Part shown: positions 1 through 6,646 of the stretch, one piece after another
How the letters are laid out: each line of letters begins with the position of its first letter
Position numbering within the stretch: the first letter of the stretch is position 1
Source of the DNA: Pseudoxanthomonas sp.
Lineage (GTDB): Bacteria; Pseudomonadota; Gammaproteobacteria; Xanthomonadales; Xanthomonadaceae
NCBI GenBank assembly: GCA_026785795.1
Contig: JAJAZJ010000011.1
Coordinates: forward strand, 1-6,646
Reading direction: 5' to 3'
Length of the DNA: 6,646 nt
The notes under the pieces: model-generated
Databases searched by the model: none
What the model was told of the DNA's origin: nothing
What the model saw: the letters and a program-made list of their open reading frames with translations, nothing else
Position numbers and translations under genes: made by a program

Positions 1-212
1 AACGTGGTCAAGGTGCGGTAGCCCTGCAGGGTCAGCACCAGGCCCACGAAAGCACCGCCCACGGCGATGATCGGCAGCGAACGCGCGCCTATTTTGTAGA
101 TTTCGCGGGTAAGTTCCGCAAAAAAGTCCTTCGTGGGCACGGACGAGCGGAACACCGACAGGGTGAACAGGCCGGCCCGCCCCAGCGAGCGCAGGGAGCT
201 GCCGATGGCCAT
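1..212 (-). CDS. mlaE: MlaE, phospholipid ABC transporter permease (N-terminal part)
   Basis: Inner-membrane permease subunit of the Mla system, which with the ATPase MlaF moves phospholipids between the inner and outer membranes. Only the first 70 codons lie here; the family is about 250-260 aa, so some 70% is missing beyond the left edge. The translation begins MAIGSSLRSLGRAG. It has an amphipathic N-terminal stretch, then REIYKIGARSLPII (residues 37-49) and a hydrophobic, glycine-rich first membrane segment (about 45-62), ending in GLVLTLQGY (57-65). From memory, E. coli MlaE has the same pattern (RQLYNVGVLSMLII, then GMVLGLQGY). The ATG overlaps the mlaF stop by one base (TGATG), and a GAGG lies 7 nt upstream inside mlaF, so the two genes should be translationally coupled. 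The conserved EQL-loop region cannot be checked because it lies outside the window. Confidence is high because of both the sequence and the mlaF neighbour. Confidence 0.92.
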   Translation of the reverse strand, partial: MAIGSSLRSLGRAGLFTLSVFRSSVPTKDFFAELTREIYKIGARSLPIIAVGGAFVGLVLTLQGYRTLTT

Positions 213-1006
213 CAGGCGGCCTCGCTGCGCGGGGCCGCATCGAACGCGATGGGGCCATCGGGGTCGCCCCGCAGGAATTGGACCAGCAGTGGATCGGTGC
301 TGGCCTGCAGCGCCTGTGGGGTACCGGAAAACACGATGCCGCCATTGGCAATCACGACCGCGTGGTCGGCGATGGGCAGGGTTTCGTGCACGTGGTGGCT
401 GACGATGATGCTGGTCAGCCCCAAGGTGTCGTTGAGCCGTTGGATCAGGCTCATGATCACGCCGCTGGCAATCGGATCCAGCCCGGTCAGCGGCTCGTCG
501 TAGATCATCAGCGGCGGGTCTAGGGCCAGGGCCCTGGCCAGGGCCACGCGTCGCGCCATGCCGCCGGAGAGCTCGCGCGGCCAGGCGTCGGCTGCGCTGC
601 GCAGGCCCACGGCGTTGAGCTTCAGCGCCACCAGCCGCTGGATCAGCGCGGGCGCCAGGCGGGTGTGGGTGCATAGCGGAAGGGCCACGTTGTCGCCCAC
701 GGTCAGGTCGGTGAGCAGGCCGTTGCCCTGCAGCAGTACGCCGATGCCCTTGCGCATCTCCAGCAGGGCGCGAGTGCCGTGCGGAACGACCTGGCCAAAC
801 ACCTCCACCCGGCCGGCCGCAGGTGCCAGCTCCCCGGTCAGCGCCGCCAACAGGGTGGACTTGCCGCTGCCCGACGGCCCCAGCACCGCGGTGATGCTGC
901 CGCGCGGCACCGACAGGTCAATATCGCCCAGCACCGTGCGCCCGCCCCGGTCGAGACGGACGTTGCACAGGCGGACAGCGGGCGAGTCGGGGGAAGACAG
1001 GGACAC
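212..1006 (-). CDS. mlaF: MlaF, phospholipid transporter ATP-binding protein
   Basis: Cytoplasmic ATPase of the MlaFEDB phospholipid transporter; it would bind the MlaE permease and drive lipid transfer with ATP. The 264-aa product is close to the E. coli protein in length (about 269 aa). All ABC motifs are present: Walker A GPSGSGKST (43-51), Q-loop Gln93 in LLQGNGL, signature LSGGM (146-150), Walker B LMIYDEP (166-172), D-loop GLDP (175-178) and switch His204. The C-terminal extension LVQFLRGDPDGPIAF (241-255) resembles the E. coli MlaF tail (RQFLDGIADGPVPF, from memory). This tail and the mlaE neighbour separate MlaF from generic ABC ATPases. The start is a GTG with GGAG 5 nt upstream. The frame stays open far upstream, but the next ATG (first base 1114) lacks a ribosome binding site and would add an unconserved 36-residue leader. 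Oddity: the residue after the switch His is His (SHH) where SHD is usual. Confidence 0.94.
   Translation of the reverse strand: MSLSSPDSPAVRLCNVRLDRGGRTVLGDIDLSVPRGSITAVLGPSGSGKSTLLAALTGELAPAAGRVEVFGQVVPHGTRALLEMRKGIGVLLQGNGLLTDLTVGDNVALPLCTHTRLAPALIQRLVALKLNAVGLRSAADAWPRELSGGMARRVALARALALDPPLMIYDEPLTGLDPIASGVIMSLIQRLNDTLGLTSIIVSHHVHETLPIADHAVVIANGGIVFSGTPQALQASTDPLLVQFLRGDPDGPIAFDAAPRSEAA
220..223 (-). promoter_or_regulatory. Ribosome binding site of mlaE, inside mlaF
   Basis: GAGG on the minus strand, 7 nt before the mlaE ATG and within the last codons of mlaF. With the TGATG stop/start overlap it supports the mlaE start and reinitiation by ribosomes finishing mlaF. Confidence 0.6.
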
Positions 1007-1011
1007 GGGGG

Positions 1012-1015
1012 CTCC
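1012..1015 (-). promoter_or_regulatory. Ribosome binding site that decides the GTG start of mlaF
   Basis: GGAG on the minus strand followed by a 5-nt run of C and then GTG. It is the only convincing Shine-Dalgarno-like stretch near the conserved beginning of the ATPase domain, so it favours this GTG over the in-frame ATG 108 nt further upstream. Confidence 0.6.
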
Positions 1016-1171
1016 AGCAAGCTCTGCAGGATCAGGGGCGACGGCTGAACCACAATGTACTGTCCCGTTTGATTTCTTGCGTTTCGCCAGGGCTTCGCGG
1101 GACGTGCCCGGCATATCGCGGCGCGACAGCGCAAACTCGTCGCGGCGGATGCGACGCCACTGCGGCAAGAT

Positions 1172-1176
1172 GAGGG
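1172..1176 (+). promoter_or_regulatory. Weak, badly spaced Shine-Dalgarno-like sequence of recC
   Basis: GAGGG ends only 1 nt before the recC ATG, much closer than the usual 5-9 nt. No better purine-rich core lies further upstream. Poor initiation would fit the low cellular abundance known for RecBCD, but that link is inference. Confidence 0.35.
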
Positions 1177-1177
1177 C

Positions 1178-4100
1178 ATGCCAGAAACCGCCGCGCTGCC
1201 CGACTTCCGCCTCTATCACTCGAACTCGCTGGAGGTGCTGGCCGGGCTGCTGGCCGCCGAACTGCGCACCCCCGCCCCGGGGCAGTCGGTGCTGACGCCG
1301 GATACGGTGCTGATTCCCCAGGTGGCCATGCGCCGCTGGCTGCAGTCCGCCCTGGCGGCCCAATACGGCATTGCCGCGAACCTGGAGTTCCTGACCCCGG
1401 GCGAGTTCGTAGGCCGCGCGCTGCAGGCCAACGTGCCTGGTGAGGCCGATGACCTGGATGCCGCCGCGATGCGCTGGCGCGTTTACGCCGCGCTGAGCGA
1501 CCCGGACGTACTGGCGAAGCCGGCGCTGGCGGCGGTGCGCGCGCACTTGGCGGGCGATGATCCAGTGAAGCCGTGGGCGCTGGCCGGGGAGCTGGGAGGG
1601 ATATTCGAAAAATACCAGGCGTGGCGCGGCGACTGGCTGCTGCGCTGGGAGTCCGGCGCAAGCCCAAGCGATCCGCAGGCGGTGCTCTGGCGCCACGTGG
1701 CGGCCGGGCAGTCGTATCGCGCGCGCCGCATCCAGACTTATCTGGACCGCTTCGCCGCCAACAGCGCGGCTTGTCCCATCGGGCTGCCGGCGCGGCTGTC
1801 CGCCTTCGCCACCCTCAATGTGTCGCCGGATGTGCTGCGGGTAATGGCCACCCAGGCGCGCGTGGGCACCCTGCATTTCTACCTGCCCACGCCGACGAAA
1901 TCCTATTGGGGTGATTTGCAAACCCTGGCGGGCAAGCTGCGCGCCGAGCAACAGGATCCGTTTTCGCGCAGCGAACCGGAAAATCCGCTGCTGCAGGCCT
2001 GGGGCGCGGCAGGCCGCGATTTTTTTGCCGTGCTGGGCAGTTACGAAGTGGTACATCCCTCCGGCGAAATTGCCGCCTATGCTGACCCGGAGGAGCGCGC
2101 CGACGATCGCCCGGAACGCGACAGCCTGCTGCAGCGCCTGCAGCGCGATCTGCTGCATCGCCGTCCACCGCCAGCAACTGCGTGGCGCAGGCAAGTAGAC
2201 CTGGGTGACCGCAGCCTGCAGGTGCATGCCTGCCACACCCGCCTGCGCGAGGTGCAGGTGCTGCACGACCAGCTGCGTGGATTGCTGGAGGATTCACGCT
2301 TCGACCCGCCGCTGCAGCCGCGCGAAATCGCGGTGCTGGCGCCGGACATCGACCCGTATGCGCCGTACCTGGAGGCCGCGTTCGGCGGCGGGCAGGAGCA
2401 TCGCCTGCCGTATACCGTCGCCGATACCAGCCCGCTGGCCGAAGAACCGCTGGCCGATCTGTTCGTGCGCCTGCTGGCACTGCCGGTGTCGCGCTTTGGA
2501 CTGGACGAAATCCTGGGCCTGCTGTCCAGCCCGGCGATCGCGCACAGCGCTGGACTGGACCGGTCCGCGCTGGAGCGCCTGCACGGTTGGCTGCACGGCG
2601 CCGGTGCGCGCTGGGGCCTGGATGCGGCGCATCGCGAACAGCAGCTCGCCCCGCGTGATGATGCCTACACCTGGGGCTTTGCCCTGGACCGGCTGCTGCT
2701 TGGGCATGCCAGCGGCAGCGAAGGCGATATCGCGGGCATTGCGCCGTGGCCGCATCTGGAAGGCAGCGCGGTGGACGCGCTGGATGCACTGATCCGGCTG
2801 CTGCGCGTACTCGCGCGGCACCAGCGCACGCTGGGGGATGCGCTGGTGCCCGGCCAGTGGCGCGAACGCCTGTTCGGCCTGCTGGATGCGCTGTTGCCGC
2901 GACCGCCACAGGATCCGCGTACGCAGCGCGCCCTGGACCGGCTGCGTCGCCTGGTGGACGATTTCGCCCGCGATGCGGCGCGCGCGGGCTTCGACGCGCC
3001 CGTGCCGGCCGAAGTAGTGCGCGCGCATTTTTCCGGCGCGCTGGCCGAGGCCGACACGCGTGCGCCCTTGCTGACCGGCGGGATCAGCTTCGGGCGCATG
3101 GTGCCGATGCGCCTGCTGCCGTTCCGGGTCATCTGCATGCTGGGATTGAACGATGGTGACTATCCGCGCCGCGATCCAGGCGCGGGCCTGAACCAGCTCA
3201 CCGCCGAACTGGGCACCGAGCGCCGCCGCCACGGCGACCGCTCCGTGCGCGAGGACGACCGCTTCCTGTTCCTGCAGCAGTTCGCCGCGGCGCAGGACGT
3301 GTTCTATCTCAGCTACCTGGGCGCCGATCCGCGCGACGGCAGTGCGCGAGAGCCGTCGGTGCTGGTCAAGCAGCTGATCCAAACCGCAGCCTGCTACCAC
3401 GCCGATGCCGACGCCGCGACCAAGGCGCTGATCGTCCATCACACGCTGCAGCCGTTTGCAGCCGACGCCTTTGGAAGCGCAGACGAACCGCGGCGCTTCT
3501 CCTACCTCAAGCCCTGGTGGAAGGCGGCCGCGCAGCCGGCGCAGCTACGCGTGGCCTTGCCCGCTTGGTTCAATGACAGTCCGCTTGCGCCCGTGGGGGA
3601 CGAAGGCGATGCGCTGTCGCTGGATACCCTGCGGCGCTTCCTGCAGGCACCGGCGCAGACCTTCCTGCGCGAGCGCCTCGGCATGCGCATGGCGGAAGTG
3701 GAGGAAATCGACCCCGACGTGGAGCCGCTGCTGGCTCCGGGCCGCGGCCTCGCCCGGCACGTGCTGCAGAAGGCGGTATTTGAAGCCCGCCTGCGCGGCG
3801 ATGACGATGCAACCACGCAGGCGCTCCTGCGCGCGCGCGGCCTGCTGCCCTCCGGGCCGCGCGGCCGCCGCGCGCTGGAATCGGTGCGCCGCGAGGTGGA
3901 CGACTACGCCGATGCTTTCCGCACGTGGCGTGGCGACGCGCTGGGCGACGCGCCACGGCTGGAGGTCGACCTGGGCGGCGTGCGCCTCAGCGGGCGTATC
4001 GCCGACGTGTTTCCGCGCGGCATCGCGCGCATCCGCTTCGGCAAACCCGGCGGCAACTCATCGATTCGTGACGGCCTGGACTGGCTGCTTGCAGGCGCGG

Positions 4101-4549
4101 CCGGACTGGAGGTGCCGCTGGTCCAGTTCCATGACGGGGGCGAGTCTGGCAAGGGTCCACACACGCGTCCCACGCTGGATCCAGGCCACGCCCGCGCACT
4201 GCTCGCCCGCCTGATCGCACTGCGCGCGCAGGGCCTGCGCACGCCGCTGCCGTTCGCGCCGTACAGCGGCTGGGAGCTGTTCAACGCACCGGACACGAGG
4301 CGCGGGCTGGAGAACGCAGCGAAAAGGTGGCGCGGCAGCGACCGGAGATGGGCCGAAGGCGACAGCGAAGCGCTTCGGCTCGCGCTGCGCGGGCGCGATC
4401 CGTTCAACGATGAAGCGACGCAGGTTGCGTTCGTTGACCAGGCGATGACGATCTTCAGCGCAGTGGTTTCCGGCGCGCTGTACGCCGGCACGGACCTGGA
4501 CACGCTGCGTATGCTCGCTGCGGACCTGGACATGGAGGAAGCGGAATGA
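1178..4549 (+). CDS. recC: RecC, exodeoxyribonuclease V gamma subunit
   Basis: Subunit of RecBCD, the cytoplasmic helicase-nuclease that processes double-strand breaks for RecA recombination. RecC has inactive helicase-like and nuclease-like folds; it splits the duplex and scans the 3' strand for Chi. The product is 1123 aa, against about 1122 in E. coli. Recognisable family blocks include FRLYHSN (10-16), WLQSALAAQYGIAAN (54-68), YWGDL (243-247), REVQVLHDQLRGLLE (357-371), MVPMRLLPFRVICMLGLNDG (641-660) with DYPRR next, GDRSVREDDRFLFL (686-699) and PSVLVKQLI (726-734). The ATG is the first ATG, GTG or TTG codon in this frame after an in-frame TGA at 1070-1072, and it lies just before the conserved YHSN motif, so the start is firm. 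The stop overlaps recB by ATGA. Oddity: most positions aligning with E. coli Chi-contact residues are substituted (P47, V49, R53, T73, G79, G141), although the surrounding framework aligns without gaps. There is no frameshift or truncation. Confidence 0.97.
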   Translation: MPETAALPDFRLYHSNSLEVLAGLLAAELRTPAPGQSVLTPDTVLIPQVAMRRWLQSALAAQYGIAANLEFLTPGEFVGRALQANVPGEADDLDAAAMRWRVYAALSDPDVLAKPALAAVRAHLAGDDPVKPWALAGELGGIFEKYQAWRGDWLLRWESGASPSDPQAVLWRHVAAGQSYRARRIQTYLDRFAANSAACPIGLPARLSAFATLNVSPDVLRVMATQARVGTLHFYLPTPTKSYWGDLQTLAGKLRAEQQDPFSRSEPENPLLQAWGAAGRDFFAVLGSYEVVHPSGEIAAYADPEERADDRPERDSLLQRLQRDLLHRRPPPATAWRRQVDLGDRSLQVHACHTRLREVQVLHDQLRGLLEDSRFDPPLQPREIAVLAPDIDPYAPYLEAAFGGGQEHRLPYTVADTSPLAEEPLADLFVRLLALPVSRFGLDEILGLLSSPAIAHSAGLDRSALERLHGWLHGAGARWGLDAAHREQQLAPRDDAYTWGFALDRLLLGHASGSEGDIAGIAPWPHLEGSAVDALDALIRLLRVLARHQRTLGDALVPGQWRERLFGLLDALLPRPPQDPRTQRALDRLRRLVDDFARDAARAGFDAPVPAEVVRAHFSGALAEADTRAPLLTGGISFGRMVPMRLLPFRVICMLGLNDGDYPRRDPGAGLNQLTAELGTERRRHGDRSVREDDRFLFLQQFAAAQDVFYLSYLGADPRDGSAREPSVLVKQLIQTAACYHADADAATKALIVHHTLQPFAADAFGSADEPRRFSYLKPWWKAAAQPAQLRVALPAWFNDSPLAPVGDEGDALSLDTLRRFLQAPAQTFLRERLGMRMAEVEEIDPDVEPLLAPGRGLARHVLQKAVFEARLRGDDDATTQALLRARGLLPSGPRGRRALESVRREVDDYADAFRTWRGDALGDAPRLEVDLGGVRLSGRIADVFPRGIARIRFGKPGGNSSIRDGLDWLLAGAAGLEVPLVQFHDGGESGKGPHTRPTLDPGHARALLARLIALRAQGLRTPLPFAPYSGWELFNAPDTRRGLENAAKRWRGSDRRWAEGDSEALRLALRGRDPFNDEATQVAFVDQAMTIFSAVVSGALYAGTDLDTLRMLAADLDMEEAE
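4534..4538 (+). promoter_or_regulatory. Strong ribosome binding site of recB inside the recC tail
   Basis: GGAGG, a near-perfect Shine-Dalgarno core, sits 7 nt before the recB ATG and encodes part of the acidic recC C-terminus (MEEAE). It fixes the recB start and contrasts with the poor site in front of recC. Confidence 0.75.
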
Positions 4550-6646
4550 CCACCGCGACCGATCCGTACCTGCTGCTGCCGCTGGACGGCGTGCACGCGA
4601 TCGAGGCCTCGGCCGGCACCGGCAAGACCTTCACCCTGGCCACGCTGGTCGTGCGGCTGATCGTGGAGGGAGGACTGAAGGTCGACGAGATTCTCGCAGT
4701 GACCTTTACCGAGGCCGCGACGCAGGAGCTGCGCAGCCGCATCCACCAGCGGCTGAAGATCGCCGAAGCGCTGGTTGATGCTGACCTGGATGAGGACGCG
4801 TCGCCGGAGGCTGTGCTCACCCATGCCGTCCTGGCTCGGCATCTTGCCGGCAGCAAAGAAAGCGCCGGGTCGCTGCGCCACCGCCTGCGCGCGGCAGCCG
4901 ACGAAATCGACCTGGCCGCAATCTTCACCATCCACGGTTTTTGCGCGCGCGTGCTGCGCGAGCATGCACTGGAGTCCGGGCAGGCTTTCGATGCTCCGGT
5001 GCTGATGACCGATGACACCCGGCTGCGCGAGGCCATCGCTGCAGATCTGTGGCGCGCGAACGGCATCGAGCCTGATGCCGCCGACGACCTGCTTGCGCTC
5101 TGGCCCGGCGGCCCCGCGAAGCTTGCCGAAGACCTGAGGCCGCTGCTGCGCGAGCGCGAGCTTCGCCCCGCGCTGGTCGAGCTGCCGGACGATCCGCTGC
5201 CGCTGCTGCGCGCAGCGGGCAGCGCGCTGGCTGGCGCGTTCCACACCCATGGAGACGACTTTCGCGCATCGCTGCGGTTGGCGGTCGAGGGCAAGGTACT
5301 CAACGGCAACAGCTACAGGATCGACTGGATCGATGCGCTGTTCGACGCGCTGCAGGCGTGGTGCGCAGTCAGCGACTACGACGTGCCGTTCCAACACCCG
5401 AAGTTGACTCACCTGCATCGTGGCAGGCTGCTCGAGAAGACCAGCAAAGGCAGCGTCGGCCGCACCCCGGACTCGCCGATCTGCGATGCCGTAGCCGCCT
5501 ATATCGACGCGCTGAACGAGATGGCCGAGTGGCAGGACGCCCGCCGCGCAGTACTGCTGCACCGCCTGCGTGACGATGCGCGCGTCCGCGTCAACCGCTT
5601 CAAGCAGCAGCAGCGCGTGCAGACCTACGACGACCTGATCGACCGCGTGGCCGATGCCGTTGACGGTCCCCACGCCGACGCGCTGGTCGCGCAGCTGCGC
5701 GCGCAGGTCAGGGTCGCGCTGGTCGACGAGTTCCAGGACACCGATCCGCGCCAGTGGCGCATCTTCGAACGCATCTTCGGTCTTGCCAGCCGCGCGCCGG
5801 CGCTGTTCGTCATCGGTGATCCCAAGCAGGCGATCTACGGCTTCCGCGGCGGCGATGTCGAGACCTATCTCGCTGCGAAGGAGTCAGCACAGCAGGCGCC
5901 TGCACTGTTGTCGAACTTCCGATCGCGCCCGGCGGTGCTGCGCGCGATCGGGGCGCTGTACGCGCAGGCCGAAGCGTCCGGCACTCAGCCCTTCGTTGAT
6001 GCGCGCGTCCACTTCCGTGACGTCGAGCCTGGTGGCGGGCGGCGAGACGAGGACTACCTGCGCGACGCTGCGCCCGCACCCGCGCTGACCCTGTGGCTGG
6101 CACCCGTGGCGGATCAGGTGGACGCAAAGGGAAAACCAAAGGCCCACTCCGCAGCGCGCTCGCGTGAGCTGGCCACCCAAGGCTGCGTCGCCGCAATCCA
6201 CCGCGTGCTTTCCGACGCTCGCGCCGGCAGTGCAACCCTACTGGGTTGCCCCGTGCAGCCCGGCGACCTCGCCGTGCTGGTGCGAACCCACAGCGAGGCG
6301 ACGCGCATCCGCCAGGCGCTGGCGATGGTCGGCATTCCTGCGGTCTCCGCCGGCAAGCAGAGCCTGTTCGAAACACACGAGGCGCGGGACCTGCATGCGC
6401 TGCTGCTTGCGCTGCTGCATGGGGCGGACGACGGCCGCCTGCGCACGGCGCTGTCTACGGTGCTGATTGGCGTTGACGCGACGCAGGTCGCCGGCCTCGA
6501 TGAAGACGGCGAAGCGCTGCGCGTCTGGCAGCTGTCCGCGCTTGCGTGGCGCGAGCGCCTTCAGCATGGCGGTCCGCTCGCGCTGGTCACCGATCTCTGC
6601 GCCGCGCACGCCCGCCGCGTGGGCGGCCGGCTCGCCGGCGAACGCC
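4546..6646 (+). CDS. recB: RecB, exodeoxyribonuclease V beta subunit (N-terminal 700 residues)
   Basis: The 3'-5' SF1A helicase and nuclease subunit of RecBCD. The frame is open from the ATG to the window edge (700 full codons); the family is about 1200 aa, so helicase motifs V and VI and the C-terminal nuclease domain are not visible. Motifs in order are Walker A EASAGTGKT (20-28, catalytic Lys27), motif Ia VTFTEAATQELRSRI (52-66), IFTIHGFC (126-133), TYDDL (360-364), Walker B DEFQDTD (394-400), motif III IGDPKQAIYGFRGGD (423-437), motif IV NFRSRP (457-462), LAVLVRT (575-581) and SLFETHEARDL (606-616) at the start of helicase domain 2. The EASAGTGKT and IFTIHGFC forms are typical of RecB rather than UvrD, Rep or AddA. 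It overlaps recC by ATGA with GGAGG upstream, so it is co-transcribed and probably translationally coupled. No ptrA-like protease gene separates it from recC, unlike in E. coli. recD is expected downstream but is not in the window. Confidence 0.97.
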   Translation, partial: MTTATDPYLLLPLDGVHAIEASAGTGKTFTLATLVVRLIVEGGLKVDEILAVTFTEAATQELRSRIHQRLKIAEALVDADLDEDASPEAVLTHAVLARHLAGSKESAGSLRHRLRAAADEIDLAAIFTIHGFCARVLREHALESGQAFDAPVLMTDDTRLREAIAADLWRANGIEPDAADDLLALWPGGPAKLAEDLRPLLRERELRPALVELPDDPLPLLRAAGSALAGAFHTHGDDFRASLRLAVEGKVLNGNSYRIDWIDALFDALQAWCAVSDYDVPFQHPKLTHLHRGRLLEKTSKGSVGRTPDSPICDAVAAYIDALNEMAEWQDARRAVLLHRLRDDARVRVNRFKQQQRVQTYDDLIDRVADAVDGPHADALVAQLRAQVRVALVDEFQDTDPRQWRIFERIFGLASRAPALFVIGDPKQAIYGFRGGDVETYLAAKESAQQAPALLSNFRSRPAVLRAIGALYAQAEASGTQPFVDARVHFRDVEPGGGRRDEDYLRDAAPAPALTLWLAPVADQVDAKGKPKAHSAARSRELATQGCVAAIHRVLSDARAGSATLLGCPVQPGDLAVLVRTHSEATRIRQALAMVGIPAVSAGKQSLFETHEARDLHALLLALLHGADDGRLRTALSTVLIGVDATQVAGLDEDGEALRVWQLSALAWRERLQHGGPLALVTDLCAAHARRVGGRLAGER

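Larger units (their letters stand above)
1007..1177. promoter_or_regulatory. Divergent intergenic region between the mla and recCB operons
   Basis: This 171-bp gap separates the divergent starts of mlaF (leftward) and recC (rightward), so promoters of both operons are expected here. It contains the least G+C-rich patch nearby, around 1046-1084. The best minus-strand -10-like hexamer is TACATT (complement of about 1054-1059), but no matching -35 is evident. On the plus strand, TTGATT (1069-1074) and TTGCGT (1077-1082) resemble -35 boxes but have no good -10 at 16-18 nt. I see no long inverted repeat, no LexA-type box and no terminator hairpin. Promoter content is inferred from gene orientation, not from recognisable consensus sequences. 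Confidence 0.5.

Noticed and set aside
628..635. E. coli Chi octamer GCTGGTGG on the minus strand within mlaF; a second copy lies at 4743-4750 on the minus strand within recB
   Set aside because: A rough estimate at this base composition gives about 0.5 copies per window on both strands, so two is unremarkable. RecC here also lacks the E. coli Chi-contact residues, so functional Chi sites of that sequence are unlikely.
1121..1132. Short inverted repeat GCGC-GACA-GCGC in the divergent gap
   Set aside because: Four-base arms of G and C are expected by chance here; there is no T-run to suggest a terminator and no match to a known operator such as a LexA box.
1170..1172. An ATG 8 nt upstream of the recC ATG
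   Set aside because: It is out of frame with recC and opens only the tail of a spurious frame; the YHSN-containing RecC N-terminus requires the ATG at 1178.
558..1295. A 245-codon plus-strand open frame spanning the mlaF antisense strand, the gap and the start of recC
   Set aside because: It overlaps two real genes on either side of the divergent gap, has arginine- and serine-rich filler composition and matches no known protein.
1009..2266. A very long open frame on the minus strand opposite the first third of recC, continuous with mlaF
   Set aside because: It has no recognisable domain before the MlaF part and lies exactly opposite conserved recC. Long antisense open frames are expected when codon third positions are nearly always G or C.
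2294..3442. A 382-codon minus-strand open frame inside recC
   Set aside because: It is a shadow of the recC reading frame, with no start signals or domain pattern of its own.
3904..5673. A 589-codon minus-strand open frame across the end of recC and first half of recB
   Set aside because: Its low-complexity Arg/Ala/Ser/Gln-rich translation matches no family, and it is antisense to two clearly conserved genes. It is best explained as a G+C artefact.

Overview
The window comes from the chromosome of a G+C-rich proteobacterium, about two thirds G+C by eye, with codon third positions mostly G or C. The gene content and the contiguous recC-recB order suggest a gammaproteobacterium, most plausibly of the Lysobacterales (Xanthomonadales: Lysobacter, Stenotrophomonas, Luteimonas and relatives). 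That placement is an inference from gene order and protein style, not from a marker gene. Almost all of the DNA is accounted for by two divergent operons of core genes.

Left arm, minus strand (1-1006): the first two genes of an Mla (maintenance of outer-membrane lipid asymmetry) phospholipid transport operon. The ABC ATPase MlaF (212-1006) is complete. The permease MlaE (1-212) starts inside the MlaF stop codon and runs off the left edge. Together they would form the inner-membrane MlaFE core that powers phospholipid movement between the inner and outer membranes. The rest of the operon (mlaD, mlaC and so on) would lie to the left, outside the window.

Centre (1007-1177): a 171-bp divergent intergenic region. 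It must hold the start signals of both operons unless either is read from further upstream. No strong sigma70 promoter, operator or terminator is evident in it.

Right arm, plus strand (1178-6646): recC (complete, 1123 aa) followed by recB (first 700 residues, cut by the right edge), overlapping by ATGA. They encode the gamma and beta subunits of exodeoxyribonuclease V (RecBCD), which resects double-strand DNA ends, degrades foreign linear DNA and loads RecA after meeting a Chi sequence. RecB shows intact N-terminal SF1 helicase motifs. RecC is close to the E. coli protein in length and framework, but most positions that contact Chi in E. coli RecC are changed. This is the one observation here that deserves real follow-up, because it predicts that this lineage does not read the E. 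coli Chi octamer.

I found no mobile element, CRISPR array, RNA gene, tandem repeat or unknown defence system. The many long open frames on the opposite strand of recC and recB are by-products of high G+C and are not annotated.
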